In this document: one piece after another, positions 1-8,720 of the stretch | Layout of the letters: each line of letters starts with the position of its first letter | Numbering within the stretch: position 1 is the stretch's first letter | Source: Aliarcobacter thereius LMG 24486 | GTDB taxonomy: Bacteria; Campylobacterota; Campylobacteria; Campylobacterales; Arcobacteraceae | Length of the DNA: 64,000 nucleotides | Direction of reading: 5' to 3' | NCBI RefSeq assembly: GCF_004214815.1 | Contig: NZ_CP035926.1 | Location: 806,001-870,000 of the forward strand | The notes under the pieces: model-generated | Databases searched by the model: none | What the model saw: only the letters and a program-made list of their open reading frames with translations | What the model was told of the DNA's origin: nothing | Translations under genes and position numbers: made by a program

Positions 1-479
1 CTTCAGGCTGTTGTGTTGGAGTTACAGGAAATGCTGATAAAGTTTTTGACTGCTCATTTATAAGTACAAATTTTAAATTAAAATCTATAAAAATTTTGGA
101 ACAAATGAGTGAATTTAATAAATCTTCAAAGCTCTTTGACCAAACAGGTTGTGTTCATAAAGCAAGAATAGTTTTAGAAGATGAAACTATTTATGAAGCT
201 GAAGATATAGGAAGGCACAATGCAATTGACAAAGTAATTGGTCTTGCAACTATTGCAAGGAAAGATTTAAAAAAATCAATTTTGTATGTAACTGGAAGAT
301 TATCAAATGAGATGGTTGTAAAATGTGTTATGCATAAAATTCCAATAGTTGTTTCAAAAGCAGCTGTTACTTATGAAGGAATTAAAGCTGCAAATGAACA
401 TGGAGTTACATTAATTGGTTTTGCAAGAGAGCATAAAATGAATGTATATACTCATAGTGGAAGAGTGAAAGTTGATTAA
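1..479 (+). CDS. fdhD: FdhD, formate dehydrogenase sulfur-carrier/maturation protein (5' end missing)
   Basis: The reading frame is open from base 3, so the gene begins before the window and only about the last 158 codons are present. FdhD takes sulfur from a cysteine desulfurase and passes it to the molybdenum cofactor of formate dehydrogenase. Visible family signatures are the cysteine motif SGCCVGVTGN at the very start, TGCVHKA, and the DIGRHNAIDKVIG block. The cysteine site reads GCC rather than the CxxC of E. coli. The stop overlaps the TTG start of the next gene, so fdhD, the desulfurase-like gene and moeA look like one operon. Confidence 0.9.
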   Translation, partial: SGCCVGVTGNADKVFDCSFISTNFKLKSIKILEQMSEFNKSSKLFDQTGCVHKARIVLEDETIYEAEDIGRHNAIDKVIGLATIARKDLKKSILYVTGRLSNEMVVKCVMHKIPIVVSKAAVTYEGIKAANEHGVTLIGFAREHKMNVYTHSGRVKVD

Positions 480-1443
480 ATTAAACTATTTACAATACAA
501 TAAATTAGATATAAATTTTGATATAAACTCTTATTCTTTAGATTCTTTAGTACAAAATGATGAATTTGAGAATATTACAAAAGAGTTTTTAAATATATAT
601 AATTTTAAGAAATTAAAAACATTCTCTTTTTCAAAAGATGGCTTTTTATCACTATTTATAGAGTTAAAAGGAAAAATTGCTGTAAGTCAAGGTGAAAGTT
701 TAGCTTTAATTGAAGCTGCTAAAACTTATAGGAATTTAGGATTTGAAATAGAATTTATTGAACTTGCAAAAGATGGAAATATTGATTTAGAAAAGATAAA
801 GAATATGGATTTTGATTATATCTTTTTATCTTCTTATATTATGGATACTTTTTTAAAAGTAGATATAAATAAGATTAAAAAACTTACAAAAGCAAAAATC
901 ATATCAAATGCAAGTGCTGATTTCTCTTCATATAGTGATCTTATATATTTTGATAATTATAAATTAAGTGGATATTTCATATCAGGAATTTTATGTTTTA
1001 ATGATGAAAATATCTCTCAGGAAAATATTGGTTTTACTGATACTTTATCTATAAAGTTTTGTTTAGAAGCATTAAAAAGAAGAGACAAAACAAGTATGAA
1101 AAATGTATTTATTAAAAAACTTGAAGATAAATTTAAAGATGATTTATACTATTTTATAGATAATAAAAATAGTTTAGAAAACTCTTTTCACATAGGATTA
1201 AGAGATATAAAAGCTAGGGATTTAATTCGTACATTAGTTTTTGATGAAATTTTTTTATCAAATGGAGAAGGTTGTAGTTTAGGACTTTCTAAACCATCAA
1301 GAGTTATACAAAATATGGGATATGAAGAGACAATTAGTAGAAATGCTTTGAGTTTTTCATTTAATTTTGATATAAGTGATGAAAATATAGATAAAATAGT
1401 TGATATTTTGTATAAAAAATATATACAAATTAAAAGCTATTAG
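472..1443 (+). CDS. Divergent class V aminotransferase / cysteine-desulfurase-like protein
   Basis: This 323-residue protein is shorter than the roughly 390 residues of NifS/IscS but follows the same pattern. The segment around residues 160-167 (NYKLSG) sits where the PLP-binding lysine lies (K164), and GEGCSLGLSKPS with C268 matches the catalytic-cysteine region (family GSACSSG.LEPS). The C-terminal RNALSFSFNFD stretch resembles the NifS tail. The usual histidine stacking on PLP (EH motif) is not evident, so activity is uncertain. It starts at TTG overlapping the fdhD stop and is followed 11 bases later by moeA. I infer a dedicated sulfur donor or sulfur-handling partner for FdhD. It could also be a catalytically dead paralogue. 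Confidence 0.6.
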   Translation: MIKLNYLQYNKLDINFDINSYSLDSLVQNDEFENITKEFLNIYNFKKLKTFSFSKDGFLSLFIELKGKIAVSQGESLALIEAAKTYRNLGFEIEFIELAKDGNIDLEKIKNMDFDYIFLSSYIMDTFLKVDINKIKKLTKAKIISNASADFSSYSDLIYFDNYKLSGYFISGILCFNDENISQENIGFTDTLSIKFCLEALKRRDKTSMKNVFIKKLEDKFKDDLYYFIDNKNSLENSFHIGLRDIKARDLIRTLVFDEIFLSNGEGCSLGLSKPSRVIQNMGYEETISRNALSFSFNFDISDENIDKIVDILYKKYIQIKSY

Positions 1444-1454
1444 TAGGGGAAAAT

Positions 1455-2699
1455 ATGAAATTAAATTATTTAGATTTTGAAGAAGCTTGTGAAAAAACTT
1501 TTACTACAATAGACTCTTTAAAAAAGAGTAATAAAAAAGAGATAATATCTATCTTTGAATCTTTAGATAGAGTTTTGTCAAAAGATATAAAAGCAAACAA
1601 AAACTTGCCATCATTTAATAACTCAGCTATGGATGGATATGCATTTAAATATAATCAAAATATTTTTGAGTTTAAGATTTTAGATACTATTTTTGCTGGA
1701 GATAAAAAAGATTTTCAAGAGTTAAAAGATAATGAGTGTTATAAAATAATGACGGGAGCAAAAGTTCCAAATTGTGCTGATAGTATAATTGCTTTTGAAA
1801 GAACTATATATTCTGATGATAAAAGAATAGAGATTCCAAAAGATTATAAAAAACACTCAAATCTTAGATTAAAAGGTGAAGAGATAAAAGAAGATGAAAC
1901 TATTTTAATAAAAGGTCAAAAACTCAACTCTTCTCATATAGCACTTTTAGCTTCTCAAGGGATTACTATGGTTGAAGTTTATTCAAATATAGAAATAGCA
2001 ATTATTTCAACTGGAAATGAATTAAAAGAGCCTTGGGAAAATGCAAAAGAAGATGAAATTTATAATGTAAATGCACTTTCTATCTCAAGTTTTTTAAAAG
2101 AGCAAGGTTTAAATTCAAAATATTTAGGTGTAATTCCTGATAATTTAGAAAAACAAATAGAGTATATAAAAGATTTAAAGAATTTCGATTTGATAATAAC
2201 AAGTGGTGGAATTTCTATGGGAGAAGCTGATTTTTTGGCAAAAGCTTTTTTAGAAAATGGATTAGAAATAATTTATCACGGAGTTAATTTAAAGCCTGGT
2301 CGTGCAATGTTATTTGGAAAATTAGATAATAGCTTACTTTTAAGTTTACCAGGGAATCCACTTGCTGCAATTATCAACGCATATATATTTTTAAAACCAA
2401 TACTAAATAAGATGCAAAATTCAAATGAAATTTATCAAGACTATATAAAAGTAATAAATAAAGAAGAGTTTTTTGTAAAAGAGAGAAGAGTTGAAGCAGT
2501 TTTAGGAAAAATAATAAATGGGGAATTTTTTGCAACAAAAAATAATAAATATGGTTCAGGGATGATTAGCTTATTAAAAGATAGCAATGCCTTATTTATA
2601 AGTGGTGGAAACACTTCTAATATTAAAAAAGAAGAAGAGATTAAAGTTATAGAGTTTAACTGTAATTTTTCTTCTAAAAAAACTAATTTTATAAATTAA
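1455..2699 (+). CDS. moeA: Molybdopterin molybdenumtransferase MoeA
   Basis: MoeA inserts molybdate into adenylylated molybdopterin. The 414-residue length is normal. NNSAMDGYAF near residue 55, the MTGAKVP motif, TSGGISMGEADF and LPGNPLAAI are characteristic MoeA signatures. An RBS (GGGGAAA) precedes the ATG. It is the third gene of the fdhD operon, which fits supply of cofactor to formate dehydrogenase. A second, distinct MoeA is encoded at 35194-36408, so the organism has two paralogues. Confidence 0.93.
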   Translation: MKLNYLDFEEACEKTFTTIDSLKKSNKKEIISIFESLDRVLSKDIKANKNLPSFNNSAMDGYAFKYNQNIFEFKILDTIFAGDKKDFQELKDNECYKIMTGAKVPNCADSIIAFERTIYSDDKRIEIPKDYKKHSNLRLKGEEIKEDETILIKGQKLNSSHIALLASQGITMVEVYSNIEIAIISTGNELKEPWENAKEDEIYNVNALSISSFLKEQGLNSKYLGVIPDNLEKQIEYIKDLKNFDLIITSGGISMGEADFLAKAFLENGLEIIYHGVNLKPGRAMLFGKLDNSLLLSLPGNPLAAIINAYIFLKPILNKMQNSNEIYQDYIKVINKEEFFVKERRVEAVLGKIINGEFFATKNNKYGSGMISLLKDSNALFISGGNTSNIKKEEEIKVIEFNCNFSSKKTNFIN

Positions 2700-2703
2700 A
2701 CTT

Positions 2704-3486
2704 TTATTTGGGATTTCTAAACATAGAAGTAATAAACTTATAAAATATCCATAGAAATATAAGTGGTAAAATTAAATTCCTAAATAAAAACAAGGCAACC
2801 AGTAAAGTATAAGCTTCTAATAAGTCTTTTGTATATGTTTTTAAATTTTTTAGAGCTAATTCTGATTTATTTTTTAAAGATCCAAACCAAAAACTATTTT
2901 TCTCTTTATCTTCAATTGTTTGATTGTTTTCTAATAATAGCTTTTCGTAACTTTCTATCTTTGAAGCTAGATATACTATCTTCTCTTCTGCTATTTGTTT
3001 TTGATAAGATTTTATTCCATTTTCAAAAGATATTGTTAAAAAAGTCATAATAATAATAGAAAATCTAAAAAATATAACTATTGATACAATATATCCTAGT
3101 TTGTTACTATTTTCTACACTTAAAAAATTTAGAAATTTATTTATAATATATACAAAAATAATAATTGTAAGTATAGAATTTAATATGTATGATTGCATAA
3201 AAATTAGTATAACTTTTTGTAAAGATAGAGATAATAAAGATAGAAAAAACAGATTTGAAATATATGATAAGAAACTTATTATAGGTTCAAATAAAGCACC
3301 TAGAAATGGTGTGTTTGAAGCGAGGCTTAAAAGTGCTTCTAGAAATTTTAAACTACCAAAAGCAATAGTTGTTTCCAAAAGAGAGTTTGAATTTAACTCA
3401 ATTGCATATGTATCGAAATAAGTATTCCAAGATATAAAAATAATTAAAATCAGAAATACAGAAATAAAGGTGTTTTTTAGTCTCAT
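2704..3486 (-). CDS. Multi-spanning membrane protein of unknown function
   Basis: I do not recognise a family. The 260-residue protein has a hydrophobic N-terminal segment that could be an uncleaved signal anchor, then about four further hydrophobic stretches (roughly residues 60-115, 100-120, 130-155, 225-250). A soluble, lysine/glutamate-rich loop (about residues 160-215) lies between the last two. Its 3' end nearly abuts moeA in convergent orientation, and its 5' end faces the TRAP operon across 109 bases, so it forms a single-gene unit. Codon use looks like the core genome. Confidence 0.7.
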   Translation of the reverse strand: MRLKNTFISVFLILIIFISWNTYFDTYAIELNSNSLLETTIAFGSLKFLEALLSLASNTPFLGALFEPIISFLSYISNLFFLSLLSLSLQKVILIFMQSYILNSILTIIIFVYIINKFLNFLSVENSNKLGYIVSIVIFFRFSIIIMTFLTISFENGIKSYQKQIAEEKIVYLASKIESYEKLLLENNQTIEDKEKNSFWFGSLKNKSELALKNLKTYTKDLLEAYTLLVALFLFRNLILPLIFLWIFYKFITSMFRNPK

Positions 3487-3561
3487 TTTAGCTCTTTTAT
3501 TAAAAAATATAAAATAAGTTGATTATAGCTATATTTACATAATAGTTACATATCTTTTAGC

Positions 3562-3567
3562 TACAAT
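3562..3567 (+). promoter_or_regulatory. Probable -10 box of the dctPQM operon
   Basis: TACAAT preceded by a T-rich stretch lies 28 bases before the dctP start, the arrangement usual for Campylobacterota housekeeping promoters. A strong RBS (AAAGGAG) follows at about 3586-3592. Confidence 0.4.
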
Positions 3568-3595
3568 AAATTTCAAATTAAAAAAAGGAGAAAAG

Positions 3596-4588
3596 ATGAA
3601 AAGAAGTTTATTAATGCTTACAGCTACGGCTTTATTAGCAACTTCTGGATTAGCAGCTGATTATACTATGAAAATTAGTCACGTTGTTAGTTCAAGCACA
3701 CCAAAAGGTATAGCTTCAGATTACCTAAAAAAAAGAATTGAAGAATTAACAGCAGGAAAAATTGAAGTACAAGTTTTCCCAAATTCACAACTTTATGGAG
3801 ATGCTGATGAGATGAAAGCACTTGCTATGAATAATGTTCAATTAATCATGCCAAGCTTATCTAAGTTTACAAGTATTGCACCACAAATGCAACTATTTGA
3901 TTTACCATTTCTTTTTAGAGATAAAGATCATTTATACAAAGTTATGGATGGAGAAGTTGGAGATAAACTAAAATCATTTATTAATGCAAAAAAACAGATG
4001 CTTGCATTTGATTACTGGGATGCAGGATTTAAACAACTATCTAGTTCAAAACAAGCTATTTTAAACCCAGAAGATGGAAAAGGTTTAAAATATAGAATTC
4101 AATCTTCAAAAGTTCTTGAAGCTCAATTTAAAGCAATTGGTGGAAATCCACAAATTTTACCATTTTCAGAAGTTTATTCAGCATTACAACAAGGTGTAGT
4201 TGATGCTACTGAAAATCCACTTTCAAATCTTTATACAAAAAAATTCTATGAAGTTCAATCAAGTGTAACAATGAGTAATCATGGTTACTTAGGATATTTA
4301 GTTGTAATGAACCAACAATTCTGGGATAAATTACCAAAAGATCTACAAGAGAAAGTTGCAATTGCTATGAAAGAAGCAACTGAACTAGAGAGAAAAGAAA
4401 CAGCTATTGAAGATCAAAAAATTAGAGAAGCTCTAAAAAAATATGCTGAGGAATCAGGAAGATTAGAGATTTATGAGTTAAGTGATGCACAAGTGGCTAA
4501 TTGGAGAAAAGTGATGGAAAAAGTTTATCCACAATTCTACAAAGTTATTGGTGAAGATCTAATCAAAAAAGCTATTAATACAAAGTAA
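3596..4588 (+). CDS. dctP: TRAP transporter periplasmic solute-binding protein, DctP family
   Basis: This is the periplasmic receptor of a tripartite ATP-independent transporter, probably for a C4-dicarboxylate or similar organic acid. It has a clear signal peptide (hydrophobic residues 5-19, cleavage near LAA) and a mature domain with the DctP features KISHVVSSSTPKG, QVFPNSQLYGD and the substrate-arginine region YRIQSS. The 330-residue length is standard. It is followed by dctQ and dctM with short spacing, and by a sensor kinase and regulator that may respond to the same substrate. Substrate identity cannot be read from sequence. Confidence 0.92.
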   Translation: MKRSLLMLTATALLATSGLAADYTMKISHVVSSSTPKGIASDYLKKRIEELTAGKIEVQVFPNSQLYGDADEMKALAMNNVQLIMPSLSKFTSIAPQMQLFDLPFLFRDKDHLYKVMDGEVGDKLKSFINAKKQMLAFDYWDAGFKQLSSSKQAILNPEDGKGLKYRIQSSKVLEAQFKAIGGNPQILPFSEVYSALQQGVVDATENPLSNLYTKKFYEVQSSVTMSNHGYLGYLVVMNQQFWDKLPKDLQEKVAIAMKEATELERKETAIEDQKIREALKKYAEESGRLEIYELSDAQVANWRKVMEKVYPQFYKVIGEDLIKKAINTK

Positions 4589-4600
4589 TGAAGTAAAAGT

Positions 4601-5146
4601 ATGAATAATTTCTTTAAAGTTATCGATGTAATAGTTGGAACTATAAACCAAACAATGGCAGTCTTTGGACTGGCATTGGGGGTTATATTGGCTTTTATTA
4701 ATGTAGTACTAAGATACGCCTTTGATATGAGTCTTCCTTGGGCTGGTGAGTTAACTAACTATTTATTTATATGGTCTGCATTATTTGGTGCAGCTTATGG
4801 ATTTAAACAGGGTGCACATATTTCAATTACACTTATAATTGAAAGGCTACCTGCAATTGCTATGAAATTCTTTTTAATATTTGCAAATCTTTTATCTATT
4901 GCTTATTTACTTTTAATTTCATATTTTGGGTATCAATTAATATTAATGCTTATGGACTTTGGTGAAATGAGTGTTGATTTACATGTACCAATGTGGATTC
5001 CACAACTTGTTATTCCACTTGCTTTTTTAACAGCTGCATATAGAGTTGCTGAAAAATTAGTTGAGTTATATAGAACTGATGCTAAAGATATTAAATTATT
5101 TAGCGAACATGAAGCCATTCTAGAAGAAATAAAAGGAGAAAAATAA
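4601..5146 (+). CDS. dctQ: TRAP transporter small membrane subunit DctQ
   Basis: The 181-residue protein has four predicted membrane helices, with the conserved WAGELTNYLFIWSALFG region around residues 45-65 and the GAHISI motif after it. DctQ holds the small transmembrane domain that pairs with DctM. Its stop overlaps the dctM start by one base, implying translational coupling. Confidence 0.9.
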   Translation: MNNFFKVIDVIVGTINQTMAVFGLALGVILAFINVVLRYAFDMSLPWAGELTNYLFIWSALFGAAYGFKQGAHISITLIIERLPAIAMKFFLIFANLLSIAYLLLISYFGYQLILMLMDFGEMSVDLHVPMWIPQLVIPLAFLTAAYRVAEKLVELYRTDAKDIKLFSEHEAILEEIKGEK

Positions 5147-6429
5147 TGGTTATTGCAACACTTTTTATTCTACTTTTTGGTTTAATGCTTGTAGGAGTTC
5201 CTGTTGCTGTTGCTTTAGGAACTAGTACATTAGCTTCTGCATATTTATTTACTGATATGGATTTAATGGGAATTTCATCAAAAATTTTTGATGGATTAAA
5301 TCACTATACTCTGATGGCAATTCCAATGTTCGTTTTAGCTGGATCACTACTTGCAAGAGGAAGTGCTGCTGGAAGAATTATTAATTTTGCTAAAAGTTTA
5401 GTTGGACATCTTCCAGGTGGTCTTCCAATTGCTGCAATTTTGGCATCTATTATATTTGCTGCTATTAGTGGAAGTTCTCCTGCAACTGTTGCTGCTATTG
5501 GTTCAGTAATGTATGGTGCTATTAAACAAGCTGGATATAATGAGCAATTTGCTATTGGAACAATTGCAACATCTGGAACATTAGGAATTTTAATTCCACC
5601 TTCTGTTGTATTTATTGTTTATGGTGTTATTGCTGAACAATCTATTGGTAAATTATTTATGGCAGGTGTTATGCCAGGAATAATGATTGGTGCTATGATG
5701 ATGTTTGCAACATATGTATTAGCTAGAAGAAGTGGATTTAAATCTAAAAAAATGGCAAGTTTTAAAGAGATTGTTGTTTCATTTAAAGAAGCATTTTGGG
5801 CACTACTTATTATATTTATTGTTATTGGTGGAATCTATGGAGGATTATTTACTCCAACTGAAGCAGGAGCTGTGAGTGTTATTTATGCATTTTTTATCTC
5901 TTATTTTGTATATAAAGATGTTAAGTTAAAAGATTTACATAAAATAATTCTTGATTCTGCACAAACAAGTTCTATGATATTCTTTATTATTGCAAATGCT
6001 ATGCTTTTTGCACATTTCTTAACAGATGAAAGAATTCCTCATCAAATTACTCAAATGATTATAGAAGCAAATGTTAGCCCATTAATGTTCTTATTAATTG
6101 TAAATATCTTACTTTTAATTATGGGACAATTTATGGAACCTAGTTCAGTTGTTATGATTACTGTTCCTTTATTACTTCCAATAGGAATGGCTCTTGGAAT
6201 TGATCCAATTCATCTTGGAGTTATAATTGTTGTAAATATGGAAATAGGAATGCTTACTCCACCTGTTGGTCTGAATCTCTTTGTTGCAAGTGGGATTACC
6301 GGACTTACAATGGGACAAGTAATAAAAGCATCTTTACCTATGACTTTAGTTCTTCTTTTTGGATTAGCTTTAGTTACATATATTCCAGCTATATCATTAT
6401 GGCTTCCAAACTTAATGTACGGATACTAA
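5146..6429 (+). CDS. dctM: TRAP transporter large permease subunit DctM
   Basis: This is the sodium-coupled permease of the TRAP system: 427 residues and about twelve hydrophobic segments, the usual size. AISGSSPATVAAIG and ILIPPSVVFIVYG around residues 110-160, and GQFMEPSSVVMIT with the later LTPPVGLNLFVASG, are DctM family signatures. It is the last gene of dctPQM. A long hairpin just downstream separates it from the convergent kinase gene. Confidence 0.93.
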   Translation: MVIATLFILLFGLMLVGVPVAVALGTSTLASAYLFTDMDLMGISSKIFDGLNHYTLMAIPMFVLAGSLLARGSAAGRIINFAKSLVGHLPGGLPIAAILASIIFAAISGSSPATVAAIGSVMYGAIKQAGYNEQFAIGTIATSGTLGILIPPSVVFIVYGVIAEQSIGKLFMAGVMPGIMIGAMMMFATYVLARRSGFKSKKMASFKEIVVSFKEAFWALLIIFIVIGGIYGGLFTPTEAGAVSVIYAFFISYFVYKDVKLKDLHKIILDSAQTSSMIFFIIANAMLFAHFLTDERIPHQITQMIIEANVSPLMFLLIVNILLLIMGQFMEPSSVVMITVPLLLPIGMALGIDPIHLGVIIVVNMEIGMLTPPVGLNLFVASGITGLTMGQVIKASLPMTLVLLFGLALVTYIPAISLWLPNLMYGY

Positions 6430-6447
6430 AAAAGATAATTATTAAAA

Positions 6448-6477
6448 TTAAAGATAAGATTTATATCTTATCTTTAA
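6448..6477. terminator. Perfect 13-bp hairpin between dctM and the kinase
   Basis: The arms 6448-6460 and 6465-6477 pair perfectly around a four-base loop (TTAT). The right arm overlaps the last codons of the minus-strand kinase gene. The tract after it on the minus strand is T-rich (ATTTTAATAATT), so it probably serves as a shared terminator for the convergent genes. Confidence 0.5.
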
Positions 6478-7942
6478 AAATTACAATAGAAAATTTAGCT
6501 CCTAAAGAACTATTTTCTACAAGAATTTTTCCTTTTAAACTCTTTTCTACAATTATTTTAGACATATAAAGCCCAATTCCTACACCATTTTTATCATTCT
6601 TTGTAGAAAAATAAGCCTCAAAAATTTTATTTATAGGAGAGATTAATATTCCTCCAGCATTATCTTCTATATATAATATTGTACTATTTTCATTATCATC
6701 AGCATATATTTTAATTTGGGGATTTTTAATATTCTTTTCTAGTAAAACATCTTTTGCATTTTTTAAAATATTTAAAACAACTTGTTGATATTCATTTAAA
6801 ATATTATAAATCTTTATATTTTTATCAATATTTACATCAACTATTATCTCATTTAAATAAAAAACATTTTTATTTATACTAATTACACTTGAAATTAATT
6901 CCAGAAGAATGAAATTTTCTTTTTCTTTATTTGATGAAAAGAAACCTCTAAAATCATCAATAGTATTTGACATATACTCTAAAACCATATTGGCTTCTCT
7001 TCCTTTTTGCTCCATTGTTATTGCATCAAGTTTATTTGTGTCATACTTTAATTTTATTACCATTAATATTGAAGATAGTTCAGCTAAAGGTTGTCTCCAT
7101 TGATGAGCAATATTTAACATCATCTCTTCAAGAGATTTATTGAGTATTTTTAACTCTTTTTCATTTTCATCAACTTGTTTTCTATAATTTTTTAGTATTT
7201 TATAAATTTCATTTGATATTGCTGTTGATATTAAAATTGCTATTAATAAAGCTAAAACAAATAGTATAATATTTTGGAAAATCTGTTTTTTTATCTCTTC
7301 TTCAAGCCCTTTTCTTTTTATATTTATAGCTTCTTGAACATCATCAATATAGATTCCAACAGATATAATCCAATCAAACTCAGGAAATAGTTCAAAATAA
7401 GATAATTTTTCTATAAAGCCATCTGCATCAGGTTTCTTATAAGAGTAAGTTACAAAAGACTCTTTTTTTTCATTAATATCTTTTAAAAAAATCTCTCTAA
7501 ATCTTTTACCATTTACATCTGTATCATTTGTTGATATTAATCTTCCAAATAGATCAGGTCTATTTGGATTTACCATCATAATTGCAAAATCATCTCCACC
7601 TTCATAGTTTAAAACTTCATATATGAATATATAATTACTTCTATTTTGTTCAAATGTAAAAGTACTAAAAAGCTTTATAGCATACTCTCTTTGTTCTTCT
7701 TTACTTAAATTTGAATTTGTAATATTGTAATTTAAAATATCTTTTACCATCATAGCTTTTGTTTTGAGATTTGCTTTTACTTTTTCATAAAATTCATTTT
7801 CATAAAGAACCATTTGTCTATCAAAACTCTCTTTTGTGTTTATGTAGTAAAATAGAGATATTGTTAAAACTATTGCACTCATCGTGAAAATAAAACTTAA
7901 CATTATCGCTTTTAATAGATTTTTTTCTATTTTGTTATTCAA
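6461..7942 (-). CDS. Membrane sensor histidine kinase with a periplasmic Cache domain
   Basis: The 493-residue protein has an N-terminal helix (about 13-34) and a periplasmic Cache-type sensor region (about 35-215; MMVNPNRPDLFGR and DWIISVGIYIDDV are typical). A second helix (about 220-243) and a coiled coil follow. The H-box is AHQWRQPLAELS near residue 280, and the ATPase boxes are NAKD, DNAGGI and GVGIGLYMSK. Its regulator is divergently encoded from 8009, and the TRAP operon lies downstream. By analogy with DctB-type kinases it may sense the TRAP substrate; that is inference from position. Confidence 0.9.
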   Translation of the reverse strand: MNNKIEKNLLKAIMLSFIFTMSAIVLTISLFYYINTKESFDRQMVLYENEFYEKVKANLKTKAMMVKDILNYNITNSNLSKEEQREYAIKLFSTFTFEQNRSNYIFIYEVLNYEGGDDFAIMMVNPNRPDLFGRLISTNDTDVNGKRFREIFLKDINEKKESFVTYSYKKPDADGFIEKLSYFELFPEFDWIISVGIYIDDVQEAINIKRKGLEEEIKKQIFQNIILFVLALLIAILISTAISNEIYKILKNYRKQVDENEKELKILNKSLEEMMLNIAHQWRQPLAELSSILMVIKLKYDTNKLDAITMEQKGREANMVLEYMSNTIDDFRGFFSSNKEKENFILLELISSVISINKNVFYLNEIIVDVNIDKNIKIYNILNEYQQVVLNILKNAKDVLLEKNIKNPQIKIYADDNENSTILYIEDNAGGILISPINKIFEAYFSTKNDKNGVGIGLYMSKIIVEKSLKGKILVENSSLGAKFSIVIFKDKI

Positions 7943-7968
7943 TAACTATCCTTTTCTTAAAAATCGTC

Positions 7969-7977
7969 TGATATAAT
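7969..7977 (+). promoter_or_regulatory. Extended -10 promoter of the response regulator
   Basis: TGATATAAT lies 32 bases before the regulator ATG, in the short divergent gap between kinase and regulator. The same TGATATAAT string precedes the TtcA-like gene and the 60-kb antitoxin. Confidence 0.5.
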
Positions 7978-8008
7978 ATCACATCTTTAACTAATTGGAC
8001 TTTTTACT

Positions 8009-8692
8009 ATGAAAAACAATTTAATTAATCTAAAAAAATATAAAGTTTTATATATTGAAGATGATTTAGGAATTCAAAAAAACATAAAAGAGATACTTGA
8101 ATATTATTTTAGAGAAGTTTTTGTAGCTTCTAATATATTTGAAGCTACAAACAAATATGAAGATGAATATTTAGATCTTATAATTACAGATATAAAATTA
8201 GAAAATGATAATGGTATAGATTTTATAAAAAAAGTAAGGCAAAATGATAAAAACATTAGAGTAATCATAACTTCAGCATATACAAATCTTGATTATTTAC
8301 TAGAAGCAACAGAACTTAATCTTACAAAATATATTGTAAAACCAATAAATAATGAGAAGCTATTAGAAGCTTTTGAACTATTTTTGAAATCATTTGAAGA
8401 TATAAATCTTTATTATATAAATGAAGATTTTTCAATAAATTTTGATAAATCAATAGTAATTAATAATAATGAAGAGATAGTTCTAACAAAAAAAGAGACA
8501 ATGTTTTTAAAGCTATTAATAGATAAGAATAGGGTGATTCCATATGAAGAGATTCAAAATTATTTTTGTGAAGATGATACAATAATGAGTCAAAATGCAC
8601 TTAGACTTTTTATAAAAAACTTAAGAAAAAAAATACCAAAAGATTTTCTAAAAAATAGTCAAGGTGTTGGATATTTTATAAATAAAATGTAA
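8009..8692 (+). CDS. OmpR-type response regulator
   Basis: The 227-residue protein has an N-terminal receiver domain: acidic pair EDD near residue 18, phospho-acceptor in LIITDIKL near residue 60, switch residues ITSAY, and lysine in KYIVKPI. A C-terminal winged-helix DNA-binding domain follows (QNALRLFIKNLRKKIP). It is the natural partner of the divergent Cache kinase and a likely regulator of dctPQM. It resembles the second regulator at 41828-42514 closely in layout. Confidence 0.9.
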   Translation: MKNNLINLKKYKVLYIEDDLGIQKNIKEILEYYFREVFVASNIFEATNKYEDEYLDLIITDIKLENDNGIDFIKKVRQNDKNIRVIITSAYTNLDYLLEATELNLTKYIVKPINNEKLLEAFELFLKSFEDINLYYINEDFSINFDKSIVINNNEEIVLTKKETMFLKLLIDKNRVIPYEEIQNYFCEDDTIMSQNALRLFIKNLRKKIPKDFLKNSQGVGYFINKM

Positions 8693-8720
8693 GAAATAGG
8701 AGATTTACTCCTAAATCTTA
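8691..8720. terminator. Bidirectional terminator-like hairpin
   Basis: TAGGAG (8697-8702) and CTCCTA (8708-8713) pair around ATTTA, with outer AAGA/TCTT arms extending the stem. It lies between the convergent regulator and FccB-like genes. Confidence 0.45.

Noticed and set aside
3101-3421. Plus-strand open frame opposite the membrane protein
   Set aside because: It is antisense to a gene with better coding character and has no RBS or family match.
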